Shown in pieces: positions 10,957-23,100 of a stretch of 64,000 bases of DNA. The notes under the pieces are model-generated. The model was not told the DNA's origin, did no database searches, and saw only the letters and a program-made list of their open reading frames with translations. The translations under genes and the position numbers were made by a program. Numbering within the stretch: position 1 is the stretch's first letter; each line of letters begins with the position of its first letter. Origin of the DNA: Semisulcospira habei (lineage: Eukaryota > Mollusca > Gastropoda > Semisulcospiridae); assembly GCA_036245525.1 (NCBI GenBank), contig BTPG01000005.1, positions 119,360,917-119,424,916 of the forward strand. Direction: 5' to 3'.

Positions 10957-12207
10957 GTTTGCAGTGCGATACACGGTGGCATGCCCAGTGATCATAACTT
11001 TCATACACCTCATATCTCTGTGTGAGAAAGATGATGGGCATAGACTTGGGTATGGCCTTCTTGTTTTATTTTGGTAGTCTCAATCAGAGTTTTGTCACTG
11101 GCGTCCTCCATTTTATGTACCAGGCTTAAGCCCAACTGGAAATCTACATGTCTAGACACTCACCGTCCAATACATGTTGGAAGGCGCAGGGCATAGAAAT
11201 AGAATATGACCCTGTAGATCTAACAATATATTCCGATGTGATGCCGATTCAAGATCTTCATCGACCGTTGATTGTGAGCTGCGTGTGTGAAAGAAAATGA
11301 AATATTGCTTTACTAGCATATGTTGCCGCTTTACTAATGTTGCATATCTGAGACTTTTCACTTGTCGAAGGCGTTAAGCATAAAAACTGAATATGACCTC
11401 TGTCTGGGTTTGAAATGATATTCTCGGCAGGATCCTTTCAGCATTTCAGTAGCATACTTTATTTTATGCCCATCGCTTCCCCCCCCCCCCCCCCCCCGTT
11501 ACTGTATTGTCTTGACGTGCACTCATACACATTATACGAGGAAAGCGGTGAGCATAGAATAGACTATGACTCTCTATTTATTTTAATTATATGGTGATAT
11601 TCACTACATCATAATCACTAGAAATTTTCATTGTCTGCCTGTCGACTTATCTAATATGTCAGGCTATGCGAGGCACTCATACTCAATACAACAGAAATGT
11701 GACGGGCATAGAGTGTCTTATGATTCCTTCAGTATTATATGCCGATATATTATTAGCTGAAAGTAGTAATTCATGGACTAGCATGTCCTACTGTATTTTG
11801 ATTACTAATATCTATTTAATATCTTAAATGTGTGCCGCAGTGACATCATCTTGACATATCGTGCGAATGTTGACACTTTCATCACAAGCATATTTTGTAT
11901 CTGCTTGTGCTTTTCTTGGGATTTGTCCGGACATAAGAAATTGCTGGACGCTTCTGCGATTTAAAAAATAATAATTTTGGGAGGATCTTGTAAGGCAGCA
12001 TTGAGTTATAGGAACATTGAACTCTCATTTGTGCCACGTACCGTGTTTGGAAATCTTATTGCGTGTCGTTACTTATTGCATAGATTAGATCGTTCGTGTT
12101 AAAACTTGTTATCGGGTATTTAGCCTCGGTTATTTAGCTTTACTTTCTCATTCTCTTGTTACTTCACATGTGCAACCAGTTTCTTTTTTCTCCCATTAGA
12201 AAGACAC
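10957..12207 (+). repeat. LINE inter-ORF spacer with degenerate internal repeats
   Basis: Noncoding DNA between ORF1 and ORF2. The motif GRGCATAGAnTnGnnTATGA recurs at about 11037, 11196, 11376, 11549 and 11704, roughly 150-180 bp apart, so the spacer looks like a decayed tandem array. 11411-12170 is repeated at 19437-20155 and partly at 24340-24505. A C run lies at 11481-11498. Confidence 0.75.
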
Positions 12208-12666
12208 ATGTCACCAAATACCAACAACCCAGATCGTCTCTTAAACATTGACCACCTTAATGTGTATCATCTCTGCCGCAAAATACCAGACATCACTATT
12301 CTCTTAAATCAGCCATCACAATTTCATATCTTTGGCTTTACTGAATCCCGCCTGACAGACAATATCAGTGATCAGGCAATCTCCACACCTAATTTTGCTA
12401 TTCTACGTCGTGATGCCTCTGTTCTAGGCCAAACTGGCATAGTAAAATACATACATGAGTCTATAATTCAATATGTGACTAGAAGATTTGACCTAGAATC
12501 AAAGCAAATTGAATGCACGTGGCTCGAAATAAAAACATCGAAGTCATCAACCGTTCTTGTAGGGTTTATTTATAGAAATCCAGCGGCCACTGTTGCGATT
12601 GTGGTTGTGTTGTTCTGTGAGAGCCTGCATGTGTTAATCGTAGGTAACGATCCGATATTTATTTGA
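12208..12666 (+). pseudogene. LINE ORF2 endonuclease, N-terminal fragment
   Basis: The first ~125 codons match the start of an APE-type endonuclease: IFGFTESRLTDNISD (with the catalytic glutamate of TES), a FAILRRDAS block and VGFIYRNPA. Homology stops at about 12590, after which the frame runs on for a few unrelated codons to a stop at 12666. The GDFN and SDH blocks and the whole RT are missing, so this is a truncated relic of the esterase LINE. Confidence 0.7.
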
Positions 12667-13480
12667 GCTATTATGTTTACGTATCACGTACCTTTTCAGT
12701 AAAATTCTTTATCGTTCGTGCAGATAGCGGGATTGGTTTTGTTATGATACGCTGGGTTTAGTCCGGAAGCTTCTAGCAAAGTCGCACGGAGAATAGCGGT
12801 AGTAAAGCTGATCTATTTTTAGTCATAGTTGTTTTCTGTGAGCGTTAAACTAACGGCCGTTCTTTGCGTGTTATGAAAGATCATGAACGGTCTGCCATAC
12901 TGTTGTGTGACGTCATTAAACACTAGGATTTGGGGCTGAAATGAGCAGTCAAATTTTTGTAGACTATTGTAGTTATTCTAGAAAGTTCATTTTTTATTAA
13001 TATTTTTGAGTTCCGGTTACGTAGATTATTTTGATTGTTTGCGTTGTGTGATTTCATTAGATTATTCTGGAAAGTTTTTTTTACTATAAAAATTGGTTCT
13101 AGGAAGCACGTGTGTACATTGTCATGCATTGTCAGTTGTAGGGACACACAGTTTATCGTAGGTACGCGGCCCGTATAGGGTGTACATTGTGAGAGACGCA
13201 GCGTAATGGTGGTGTACGTTGTGTGAGAAACTTTGTGTCGCCAGTGTTGACATTTTCGCAGAGGAGACATTGTATCACTGTTGGTGCATTTGGGAATGCA
13301 TTGTGTGGAGATCGCATCGCTGAATTAAAATATTGTTGGAACTATTACTCCAGTGTAGCCTACATCCTTAAGCCACGTGTGATGGGTTGCAGCTTCTTCT
13401 TCTCGAACGCCGTATGTGGCTGTATATGCATGGTACTGTGGTTTATTAGAGTGCGCTGTGCAGCCCAGTACCTCCGTCTT
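12591..13480. other. Unassigned DNA, AT-rich
   Basis: No coding homology seen on either strand. It begins exactly where the LINE endonuclease is cut. It could be part of the long terminal repeat or leader of the gypsy-class element downstream, but I saw no matching second copy. Confidence 0.4.
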
Positions 13481-13960
13481 CAGCACTCGGGGTTTCTGTC
13501 GGGGTTACCTCACCCTTAGCTCCTGGTCAAAAGGCCTATCCTGGGAGCACAGGATGGTTTAGTTTTGGAGTATCCTTCTCCTAGATGGATTGCCGACCAA
13601 GGCTTATGGGTCCCATCTACTCAGGTTTTTCCTCGGAGTTTTCCTTCTCGAAGGAGATCTGCCAACCAAGGCTATCGAGCATCCCTGCCCGGATTTGTAT
13701 AGGGTTTTCTCCCCTAGCCTTTGCCTCTCCCAAGGCACCCACAAGGCAGTGGGGCTATTTACCCATAGCTGGGGATCTGGTTCATGGGCATCAGGGCTTG
13801 TCCACACATCGATGGGCCTGCATGCCGCATGTCTGGGGGCCAGATCTCCTCCGAGTCCTCTGTAGTTCAGCCCGAGTCCGTAAGGTGCTCGGTTACCATG
13901 AGTCACCACGAGGAGGCACTACATGAGGCTTGTTGTTGGAGAGGCTGTGTACTGGCAGGG
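13480..13960 (-). repeat. Probable LINE 5'-UTR-like fragment with internal sub-repeats
   Basis: GGGGTTTCTGTCGGGGTTAC here resembles the plus-strand reading of the RTE-like 5' UTR at 7750-7775. Within 13,570-13,760 a unit containing ACCAAGGC and a TTTTCC or TTTTCT stretch recurs at intervals of roughly 70-85 bp. A similar GC-rich stretch lies at 45,481-45,890 beyond LINE copy B. The orientation is inferred from the RTE match. Confidence 0.45.
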
Positions 13961-14183
13961 AGAGACTGACATGTTCTGCTCCCCTTTTCGCAAAACTGCT
14001 AGCCAGCGGTGGGAGCTGAAAGCGAGAGCGACAAGCACAGACGCTACACTACCACACTAGACGCATCACAACAACCATTTGACCCACATGGGTTGCAGCT
14101 GAATGAAGTTTATTTAAAAGAACCTTACGTGCGTGCGTCTGGTGTGTTTATCATACTACAACTACAACTCCACCACGTAACAT

Positions 14184-14203
14184 TTTGGCACCTCCGACGG
14201 GAC
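14184..14203 (+). promoter_or_regulatory. Candidate tRNA primer-binding site of the LTR element
   Basis: TGGCACCTCCGACGGGAC starts with TGG, the complement of a tRNA CCA end, and lies about 60 bp before the gag start, directly after CGTAACA, a plausible LTR end. I cannot define the LTR itself or name the tRNA. Confidence 0.35.
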
Positions 14204-14264
14204 TTCTTCAGTTGGCTCAGTGGAAAGGGTAGCAGGAGAAAACAGCCAGCAGTGAAACACAGAG

Positions 14265-14400
14265 ATGGCGACATCGGAAATGAAGACATTCCTGAAAATT
14301 GGAAAGGAATGTGGACTCGAAGGAGCTCAACTCCTCGAGTCCGTAAAGGAGAGAGAGGATACAGAAGAAAAGAAACGAGAGAGAGAAAAAAAGGAGAGAC

Positions 14401-14480
<80 letters not shown>

Positions 14481-15777
14481 AGAAAAGAAACGAGAGAGAG
14501 AAGAAAAGGAGAGACTGGAAAGAGAAGAGAAAAAACAAGAGTGAGAAGAAAAGGAGAGACTGGAGAGAGAAAGAGAAAAGAGACTCGAAGAAGAAAAGAG
14601 ATTGGGGAGAGAAGAAAGAGCCAAAGAGCGTGAAATCAGGAAACTCGAAATCCAAGCAGAAGAAGCAGAGGAACAGCGAAGAGAGGCAGAGAAACAACGA
14701 GAAGAAGAGAGAAAAGAGGCAGAGAAACAACGAAAAGAGGAGCGAGAAGAGGCAGAGAGGCAACGACAACACGAAATTCATCTAAAGCAGATGGGGATAG
14801 AGGCATAGAGCCAGAGGACTAATGAAGCAACAGCATTAGCCAGCAGAGAGCAAACAGCCCGTGCGCCAAAACTTCCACCTTTCGTTGAAAATTCAGATAA
14901 GATGGACGCTTATCTGGAGCGATTCGAGCGCTTCGCAAGCAGCAACAACTGGAGACAAGAAACTTGGGCTATCAAACTGAGCGCACTTCTAACTGGCAAA
15001 GCGCTTGAATTTTACACCCGCTTGTCAAGAGAAGAAGCCGAAGATTATACGCAGTTGAGAGCCACCCTGCTGAGACAGTACGACTTCACTGAAGAGGGTT
15101 ACAGGCGACGATTTCGGAACTGCAAGCCTGAAGAAGGAGAAACACCCGGCCTATTCATTGAAAGAATCAGGAGCTACCTGGAGAAATGGATAGAGCTGGC
15201 TGGTTTAAACAAAGATTACCAGGACCTGTGTGACCTCATCATCAAAGAACAAGTCCTCAACGAATGTTTTAAGGACCTGGCCGCCCACCTCAGGGAGCAG
15301 AAAGATCAGTCCCTAAAAGCCCTGGCCAACTTCGCTCAAAGATACCTTGACGCCCACAACATGAAGTTCGGGCCCAGTAGGCCGCAGAGTGTGTCTGCAC
15401 CAGTAGAGGAAATCCACAATGTCAGAGACAACCCGAAATACAAGCCGGCGGAGAACCTGACATGTTTTCTCTGTGGAAAGAAAGGTCACAAGGCGATACG
15501 GTGTCCTTCTAAAGATGTTCCCCAAGGCGACAACATCAGAAGATCCAACCAAGATCGCGGGATAGCAGGCAGAAGCAGTACCACGTCTCAACACAGAGCC
15601 GCCGCTGTATTAGCCAATGATGTGACGTCACCTAGTGACTTTAAATCTACAGAAACGCGAGTGACACCGGAGCTGATTGAATCTTTCAAAAAGAATGGAC
15701 GCATCCCATTGCGCTGCCAGAAAATGAAGTGCCGAACATGCCGGTGGTGTCAGGATTCGTCGGAAATACACCAGTGA
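14265..15777 (+). pseudogene. gag-like protein with coiled coil and zinc knuckle
   Basis: Structural protein of the LTR element. From the ATG at 14265 the N-terminus (KTFLKIGKECGLEGAQLLE) leads into a charged Glu/Arg coiled coil partly encoded by a (GA)n run at 14403-14476. The run has shifted the frame, which resumes near 14602. An in-frame TAG at 14806-14808 follows, and the capsid-like part is then open to 15777 (MDAYLERFERFASSNNWR region). A CCHC zinc knuckle, CFLCGKKGHKAIRC, sits at about 15463-15504. The protease frame overlaps the end by about 49 bp, which would fit frameshift expression, but decay cannot be excluded. Confidence 0.8.
14403..14476. repeat. (GA)n microsatellite inside gag
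   Basis: About 37 GA units. They encode alternating Arg-Glu in the coiled coil and mark the place where the gag frame is lost. Confidence 0.95.
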
Positions 15778-16259
15778 GAGTGCTGAGAGATACCGGTTGT
15801 AGTTGCATCATCGTACGAGAGGACCTAGCAACTGAAGACCAGAAGCTACAGGAGTGGACTAGCCTCATTTTGGCCGACGGAACTGTGAGGATTATCCCCC
15901 ATGCCAATGTCAGCGTCGACACCCCGTACCTAACAGGAGAGGCGAAGGCGTTGTGCGTGAAGACACCAGTCTACGACCTTATCATCGGAAACATTGATGG
16001 TGCCAGATACGCAGACGATCCAGATCCAGAGTGGAGACCTGAAACATGTGCTGTTACCACGAGAAGTCAAGCAAAGAAAAGTCACCAGACCATCCCTCTA
16101 AAAGTGACGGACAACACGGAAGCAGCTGTGGTGAATAGGGAAAGGCTGGTGGAACTACAGAAAGCCGACCACACGCTTGACAAGTTCCGAGGTCAGACCG
16201 ATCCCGTAACGCGAAAGGGAAAAGAGATAACCTTCGAGACCAGGAAAAATATCCTGTAA
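15729..16259 (+). pseudogene. Aspartic protease of the gypsy-class element
   Basis: Retropepsin-like domain with the active-site DTG (VLRDTGCSCIIV) about 20 residues in and a later YDLIIGNIDGARYAD block. A Ser/Lys-rich linker follows. The frame ends at a TAA (16257-16259) and reopens in the same frame, so this looks like one nonsense change rather than a natural end; the integrase zinc region follows at once. The DTG is followed by C-S where most retropepsins have a small hydrophobic or S/A residue. Confidence 0.75.
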
Positions 16260-16289
16260 CGGATATTCAACAGTAATGGAGATAAACAT

Positions 16290-17470
16290 GTGCGTCATGT
16301 AGTAATTCCTGAACCTTTGAGGATGCAGGTGATGAAATTGGCCCATGATTCCATATCGATAGGACGTTTGGGAATCAACAAGACCCTCGATAGGATCCGA
16401 GCCGTCTTCTACTGGCCTGATATGGGAGGCGAGGTCACCCGATTTTGCAGGTCGTTCGACATATGCCAGAAAACAATCTCCAAAGGAAAGGTGCCCAAGG
16501 TTCTCTAGAGAAAATGCCATTGATTGATATGCCTTTCAAGCGGGTGGCTGTGGACCTGGTGGGGCCAATATCCCCTCCAAGTGAAGAAGGTCATCGCTAT
16601 ATTTTGACCCTGGTGGACTACGCTACACGTTATCCTGAGGCCATACCATTGAAGAAGATCGACACTCCAACAGTGGCAGAGGCGCTCGTCGATATGTTCG
16701 GCCGTTTGGGGATTCCTGAGGAGATCCTGAGTGACCTAGGAACTCAGTTCGTCTCCGACTGCATGGAGGAGATCAACCGACTATTGAGCATCCGACACCT
16801 TACTACCACCCCTTATCACCCCATGTGTAATGGGCTGGTTGAAAAGTTTAATAGAACATTGAAGGCTATGCTGAAGAAACTGTGTGCTGAACAGCCAAGG
16901 TTGTGGCATAGATATATCAATGCCTTGCTCTTCGCATACCGTGAAGTTCCTCAGGATTCGACAGGGTTTTCCCCTTTTGAATTACTGTACGGTAGAACTG
17001 TAAGGGGGCCCATGCACATCCTGAAGGAGCTGTGGACTAAGGATATCGACGCGCCTGAGGTGAAGATCAGCTACCAGTACGTCTTCGACCTGAGAGAAAA
17101 CCTGGAAGATACCCTCATGATGGATCGAGAAGAACTAGGGAAGGCGCAGAACAAGGGGAAGCATTACTATGATCGTAAGGCGAAACCTCGACGATTTCAG
17201 CCAGGTGACCAGGTGTTGGTTCTTTTTCCTACCGACAACAAACTCCTGATGCAGTGGAAGGGACCCTACGTTGTCGATACGGTGGTTGGCATCAATGACT
17301 ACAGAGTCAAGGTCAACAACAAGGTGAAGATTTACCATGCTAATCTGCAGAAGAAGTATATCGAGAGAGGTCGTCAAGACAGACCAAAACTGGCGGCATC
17401 GGTACGTCTTGCTGATGATGAAAGACTAGACGACGAAAACCTGTTTGACCTTAATGAACTCCGCCACTAG
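16290..17470 (+). pseudogene. Integrase of the gypsy-class element
   Basis: Zinc-binding N-terminus at 16290-16500 (H-H-C-C pattern: LAHDSISIGRLG, then SFDICQKT with a changed first Cys position). A frameshift near 16497-16503 leads into the catalytic core: AVDLVGPISPPSEEGHRYIL (first D), EEILSDLGTQF (second D), CNGLVEKFNRTLK (E). A GPY-like C-terminal block (LLMQWKGPYVVDTV) and YHANLQKKY follow. The end is a TAG at 17468-17470, after which the frame continues with a spacer and then RT. Residues of the D,D,E triad are present, but the frame is broken. Confidence 0.85.
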
Positions 17471-17553
17471 GAGGATGTAGAAGACATCCAATTCGGTCAG
17501 AATCTGACCCAGACTCAACGAGAAGAACTGCGCGTCATGACTCAAGAATTCAA

Positions 17554-17747
17554 TCCAGACCAAAAAGGTGACTGCCAAGCGTGTGAAATGCAAAGAAGTA
17601 CACATTCCTTCTGCATCTGAAGATAAGTAGCGGCTAATGTCTCTGTTTGTTTGTCTATTTTGACAAAGGGTATTTACCCGAAATATTAATAAATTGTGTT
17701 GTACCGTTTTTTCTAAGCGTGTTTCTTTCTCCGTTGGGTACTTCTTT
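17554..17747 (+). mobile_element. 194-bp foldback-related insertion with 12-bp TSD
   Basis: TCAAGAATTCAA occurs at 17542-17553 and 17748-17759 around a 194-bp insert. The insert joins the outer end of the foldback repeat at 60,350-60,405 (inverted) to its inner arm (CTTCTGC...GGGTACTTCTT), so it is an internally deleted relative of the 58,595-60,363 element. It contains GACAAAGGGTATTTACCC. Removing it restores the frame relation between integrase and RT. Confidence 0.8.
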
Positions 17748-17759
17748 TCAAGAATTCAA

Positions 17760-18257
17760 GCATCGGTTTACACCTGACCCATGAACAACAGACACCATCC
17801 AGCACGAGGTTAATCTGACGTCAAATGAGCCAGTTCACAGCAAACCTTATCGTCTTCCTTATAACACGAGAGAAGAACTGAAAAAGGATATCAAGGAAAT
17901 GCTGAGTCTGGATGTCATCAGGGAGTCCAAGTCACCATATGCGTCCCCAGTTGTCATTGTGAAGAAACCAGATGGATCTAAACGGGTGTGTGTGGACCAC
18001 CGTAGACTCAATAAACTAACAATCTTTGATCCAGAGCCCATGCCCACAGCGGAAGAACTGTTCCAGAAGATCAGCGGAGACCGATTTTTCTCCAAAATTG
18101 ACCTAAGCAAAGGGTATTGGCAAATCAAGGTTGCAGAAAAAGATATCCTCAAGACAGCATTCGTCACACCCGACGGTCATTGGGAGTTTCTGAAGATGCC
18201 TTTTGGTATGGTGAACAGTGGTGCCACATTGAAGAGAGGACTGAAAAAGATCCTAGA
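17760..18257 (+). pseudogene. Gypsy-class reverse transcriptase, N-terminal half
   Basis: RT blocks 1-4 are present: EVNLTSNEPV, a KSPYASPVVIVKKPDGSKR block, VDHRRLNKLT, FSKIDLSKGYWQI (first catalytic Asp) and FVTPDGHWEFLKMPFGM. Homology stops at about 18257 after KRGLKKILEE, where the 530-bp repeat starts. The YVDD-type motif, RNase H and LTR are absent. The frame agrees with that of the integrase once the 206 bp of insert plus duplicated target are removed. Confidence 0.85.
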
Positions 18258-19145
18258 AGAATTTCCTGCCTCCTCCAGTATTGCCGATGGTGTGCTGAAG
18301 AGGTCGCCAAGACCGAAACAGCTGTCCACACCGGCTAAATATCTGGACCCCCCTTGGGGGGACCTAGATTTAAATTTCCATGCACTGAGTGGCTGGAACA
18401 GTGGATATGTGATACGCCCCCCTTCGGGGGGCTTCCATATGCATTGCTTTCAGTCACTTTCTTAGCGCCCCCTCTCTTTCCTATCTCTTTTTTTTTTGTG
18501 TGTGTGCTTTGGCCACAGTAGATCTACGATCACTGGTCGATCATGCACATTTATCTCCCCTGACAGTGCTATAACCTACTTTACTTTGTAACCTTCCTAA
18601 AATATTAGCACTGGCAGTCTCCCCTTTTCTTTTCATTTATTACTACAATATCGACTGCGACCCCTTCCCCCCTTTTGGTAGGTTCTCTTTTAGGGTGCAT
18701 GGAGATTTAACTCTAGGTGGTGGCATGGAATGTATGCCCCTGCAGACACCACAGTAAAATTTTAATTTGGTTGTCATTGCAGGTAGGCAGAATTTCCTGC
18801 CTCCTCCAGTATTGCCGATGGTGTGCTGAAGAGGTCGCCAAGACCGAAACAGCTGTCCACACTGGCTAAATATCTGGACCCCACTTGGGGGACCTAGATT
18901 TAAATTTCCATGCACTGAGTGGCTGGAACAGTGGATATGTGATACGCCCCCCTTCGGGGGGGGCTTCCATATGCATTGCTTTCAGTCACTTTCTTAGCGC
19001 CCCCTCTCTCTTTCCTATCTCTTTTTTGTGTGTGTGTGTGTGCTTTGGCCACAGTAGATCTACGATCACTGGTCGATCATGCACATTTATCTCCCCTGAC
19101 AGTGCTATAACCTACTTTACTTTGTAACCTTCCTAAGAATTTGTG
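18258..19145 (+). repeat. 530-bp tandem repeat, about 1.7 units
   Basis: The sequence starting AGAATTTCCTGCCTCCTCC at 18258 restarts at 18788, a spacing of 530 bp with few differences. Each unit has a GC hairpin of the form GCCCCCCTTCGGGGGGC and a TTAGCGCCCCCTCTC stretch. The same unit occurs at 57425-58000 and, inverted, at 54115-54260. It truncates the RT of the LTR element on its left. Confidence 0.85.
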
Positions 19146-19438
<293 letters not shown>

Positions 19439-20155
19439 GTTTGAAATGATATTCTCGGCAGGATCCTTTCAGCATTTCAGTAGCATACTTTATTTTATGC
19501 CCATCTCTTTTTTCCCGTTACTGTATTGTCTTGACGTGCACTCATACACATTATACGAGGAAGGCGGTGAGCATAGAATAGACTATGACTCTCTATTTAT
19601 TTTAATTCTTTGGTGATATTCACTACATCATAATCATTAGAATTTTGCATTGTCTGCATGTCGACATATCTAATATGTCAGGCTATGCGAGGCACTCATA
19701 CTCAATACAATAGAAATGTGACCGGCATAGAGTGTCTTATGATTCCTTCAGTATTATATACCGATATATTACTAGATGAAAATAGTAATTCATGGACTAG
19801 CATGTCTTACTGTATTTTGATTACTAATATCTATTTAATATCTTTAATGTCTGCTGCGATGGCATCATCTTGACATATCCTGCGAGTGTTGACACTTTCA
19901 TCACAAGCATATTTGTATCTGCTTGTGCTTTTCTTGGGGTTTGTCCGGACATAAGAAATTGCTGGACGCTTCTGCGATTTAATAAATAATAATTTTGGGG
20001 TATCTTGTAAGGCAGCATTGAGTTATAGGAAAATTGAACTCTCATTTGTGACACGTACCGTGTTTGGAAATCTTATTGCGTGTCATTACTTATTGAATAG
20101 ATTAGATTGTTCGTGTTAAACCTGTTATCGGGTATTTAACTTCGGGTATTTAGCT

Positions 20156-23100
20156 AGAGACTAAGACAAGGACAGTCTGATATAAAACCTACGACCCGAG
20201 GACCTCGATGCCACCGTCCCAGCTTGCTAGGCCATGGCAAACGAACCAAGGGTTTAAAGGGTGGGGCCAGTACTGCGCACACTGCACTCCACCAAAAAGC
20301 TCCACCGCGCAGGCTTTAGGAAACGCCCACGGACTATGACACTGAACTTTCCAAGTCCTGTAGCGATGGGCAAGGGGCAAAACGGCAGGTGAAAGATGTC
20401 ACTGGAAGCCGCAGTCTCAAACCTGCATGCAGGCGGTTCAGGATATTGGTCGCCTGATGTTGACCTGGGGATGACAACGTCACTCGGCACACCCTGAACG
20501 ACCAAGCAGCCTTCTCTAGGGACAGCACTTCTTGCTCCACACGGAGAGGGGCCTAGAAAAGGTGGCCTAACCAAAGCTCATCCCCTCGTAACCCCAGTTG
20601 GCTAGCCGCGGTCAACGGGCATCTTCGCATGCGGTCAGAAAACAAGAAAAAAACAATGGATCCACTCTCATGACGACCACGACCGGACTCAACGTAGCAT
20701 GCTGGAACATCCGAACCATGCTCGACACAGAAGACAGCGGACGCCCTGAACGTCGCTCCGCCCTCATTGCCCATGAACTGCGGAGGTTAAACATCGACAT
20801 CGCCGCGCTCAGCGAAGTACGCCTCCCTGAGGAAGGCAGCCTCTAAGAACTTGGCGCTGGCTATACCCTCTACTGGTCAGGCAGGCCTGCATCAGAAAGA
20901 CGGTTCTCAGGCGTGGGCTTCATGGTGAAGACCCCCATTGCGACTAAGTTGGAAAACCTACCAACGGGTCACTCCGACCGCATCATGTCCATGCGCCTCC
21001 CACTGAGACACCAGCAATACGTCACCCTTCTCAGTGTGTACTCCCCAACCCTCCTGGCAGAGCCTGCAGAAAAAGACAAGTTCTACTCTGACCTGCGCAG
21101 CCTCCTGCAGAGCACCCCTGCAAACGACAAAGTCATCATCCTTGACGACTTCAACGCGAGAGTGGGCCAAGACTCTGAAGCCTGGAAAGGAGTCCTCGGC
21201 AAGCATGGCGTTGGGAACTGCAATGACAATGGTCGCCTACTGTTGGAGCTCTGTGCAGAGCAGCAACTTGTCATCACCAACACTGCTTTCCAGCAAAAAG
21301 ACAGTCGAAAGACCACCTGGATGCATCCTCGCTCCAAGCACTGGCACCTTATCGACTATGTCCTAGTGCGTCAGAGGGACCGCAGTGACGTCCTCCTCAC
21401 CAGAGTGATGCCCAGCGCAGAGTGCCACATTGACCACCGCCTTGTTCGCTGCAACCTCAGGCTCCGCCTCAAGCTGAAACCCAAGAAAGGGCCCCCCCCC
21501 CCCCCCAAGAAAAAGCTTGATGTTGCCAGCCTTCAGCGTGACGACAAGAAAGCTGCCCTTCAGGCCGATTTACAGCGCATGCTCAAAGACACAGTTGATC
21601 CAGCAGACTCCTCCCCTAAAACAATCTGGGAACAACTGAAAACTGCTATTGTGAAATCTTCTGTGGAAGTCTTGGGCTTTGCTAGAAAGAGGAACAAAGA
21701 CTGGTTTGACGAAAACGACGTAAAGATCCAGGAACTTCTAGCAAAAGAAAGAGCCGCCCACCAGGCCCACCTAGCCCAGCCTTCCTGCCCTGTGAAGAAG
21801 TCTGCCTTCCGCCTCATCTGCAGCAGTCTCCAGCTCAAGCTTAGAGAGCTCCAGAACGAGTGGTGGTCCAGACTCGCACAGACAACGCGCTGCGCTGACA
21901 ACGGTGACTACAGGGGCTTCTAAGAAGCACTGAAAGCAGTGTATGGCCCTAGGCACCTGGTACAAAGTCCCCTGCGAAGCGCTGATGGACAGGCACTCCT
22001 CACAGATAATACCTCCATCTTGAACCGCTGGTCGGAATACTTTCAGGACCTCTTCGGCGCTGAGCGCACTGTTCAAGAAACAGTCATCCTCCAAATCCCA
22101 CACCATCCACTAAAGGTTGAATTGGACGAACCACCCACCGCCGAAGAGACCCTCACAGCCATCCACCAGCTCAAGAGTGGCAAAGCAGCAGGCATTGACG
22201 GAATCCCGCCAGAGATCTGGAAACATGGAGGCCCAGCACTGCACAACAAGCTCCACGACCTCTTTCTCTGCTGCTGGGAAAAAGGAACACTACCAAAGGA
22301 CCTCCGTGATGCAGTCATCATCACCCTGTACAAGAACAAAGGAGAGAAGTCTGCCTGCTCAAATTATCGTGGAATTACCCTGCTGTCCATTGCCGGGAAA
22401 ATTCTCGCAAGGTTGCTCCTGAATCGGCTGGTACCTGCCATCGCTGAAGACCACCTCCCAGAGGGTCAGTGTGGCTTCAGAGCCAACAGGAGTACCACCG
22501 ACATGGTCTTTGTGCTGAGACAGCTTCAGGAGAAGTGCCGCGAGCAGAACAAAGAGCTGTACGTAACGTTTGTCGACCTAACAAAAGCGTTTGACACTGT
22601 GAGCAGGCAAGGTATGTGGCAGATCCTGGAGCGACTAGGCTGTCCCCCAAAGTTCCTCAACATGATCGTCCAGCTCCACGAGGACCAGCAAGGCCAGGTC
22701 AGACTAAACAGTGACCTCTCAGAACCATTCCCCATTCGCAACGGCGTGAAGCAAGGCTGCGTGCTGGCACCGACCCTCTTCACCATCTTCTTCAGCATGA
22801 TGTTGAAGCAGGCCACAGTGGACCTCGACGATGACGACGCAGTGTACATCAGGTATCGTCTCGATGGCAGCCTGTTCAACCTCAAACGACTGCAGGCCCA
22901 CACGAAAACCCTAGACCAACTGATTCGTAAGCTGCTCTTTGCTGATGACGCTGCCCTCGTTGCACACACAGAGAGAGCCTTGCAGCGCATTACGTCCTGC
23001 TTCGCAGATGCCGCCCAGCTCTTTGGACTTGAGGTCAGTCTGAAAAAGACAGAGGTCCTTCATCAGCCGGCACCCAAGGAAGAGCATCGCCCTCCCCACA

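Larger units (their letters stand above)
8368..12590 (+). mobile_element. CR1/L2-type LINE with esterase-bearing ORF1, ORF2 truncated
   Basis: Plus-strand LINE read as ORF1 (about 8465-10956), a 1.25-kb noncoding spacer, and the start of ORF2 (12208 to about 12590), after which homology to endonuclease stops. The two RTE insertions lie in or next to its 5' region. Two other copies of its spacer exist at 19437-20155 and 24340-24505, which shows that the spacer travels with the element. No TSD was found because the 3' end is missing. Confidence 0.7.
14184..18257 (+). mobile_element. Ty3/gypsy-class LTR retrotransposon with integrase before RT, truncated
   Basis: Plus-strand element read as gag (14265-15777), protease (15729-16259), integrase (16290-17470) and the first half of reverse transcriptase (about 17760-18257). 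The catalytic RT motif, RNase H and 3' LTR are missing; the 530-bp repeat begins at 18258. The order PR-INT-RT is that of copia elements and of the Gmr1-like branch of Ty3/gypsy. It is interrupted by a 194-bp insertion at 17554-17747. Several stops and frameshifts show it is inactive. Confidence 0.85.

Noticed and set aside
14125..14781. Minus-strand Ser/Leu/Phe-rich frame opposite gag
   Set aside because: Antisense of the GA-rich gag coding region.
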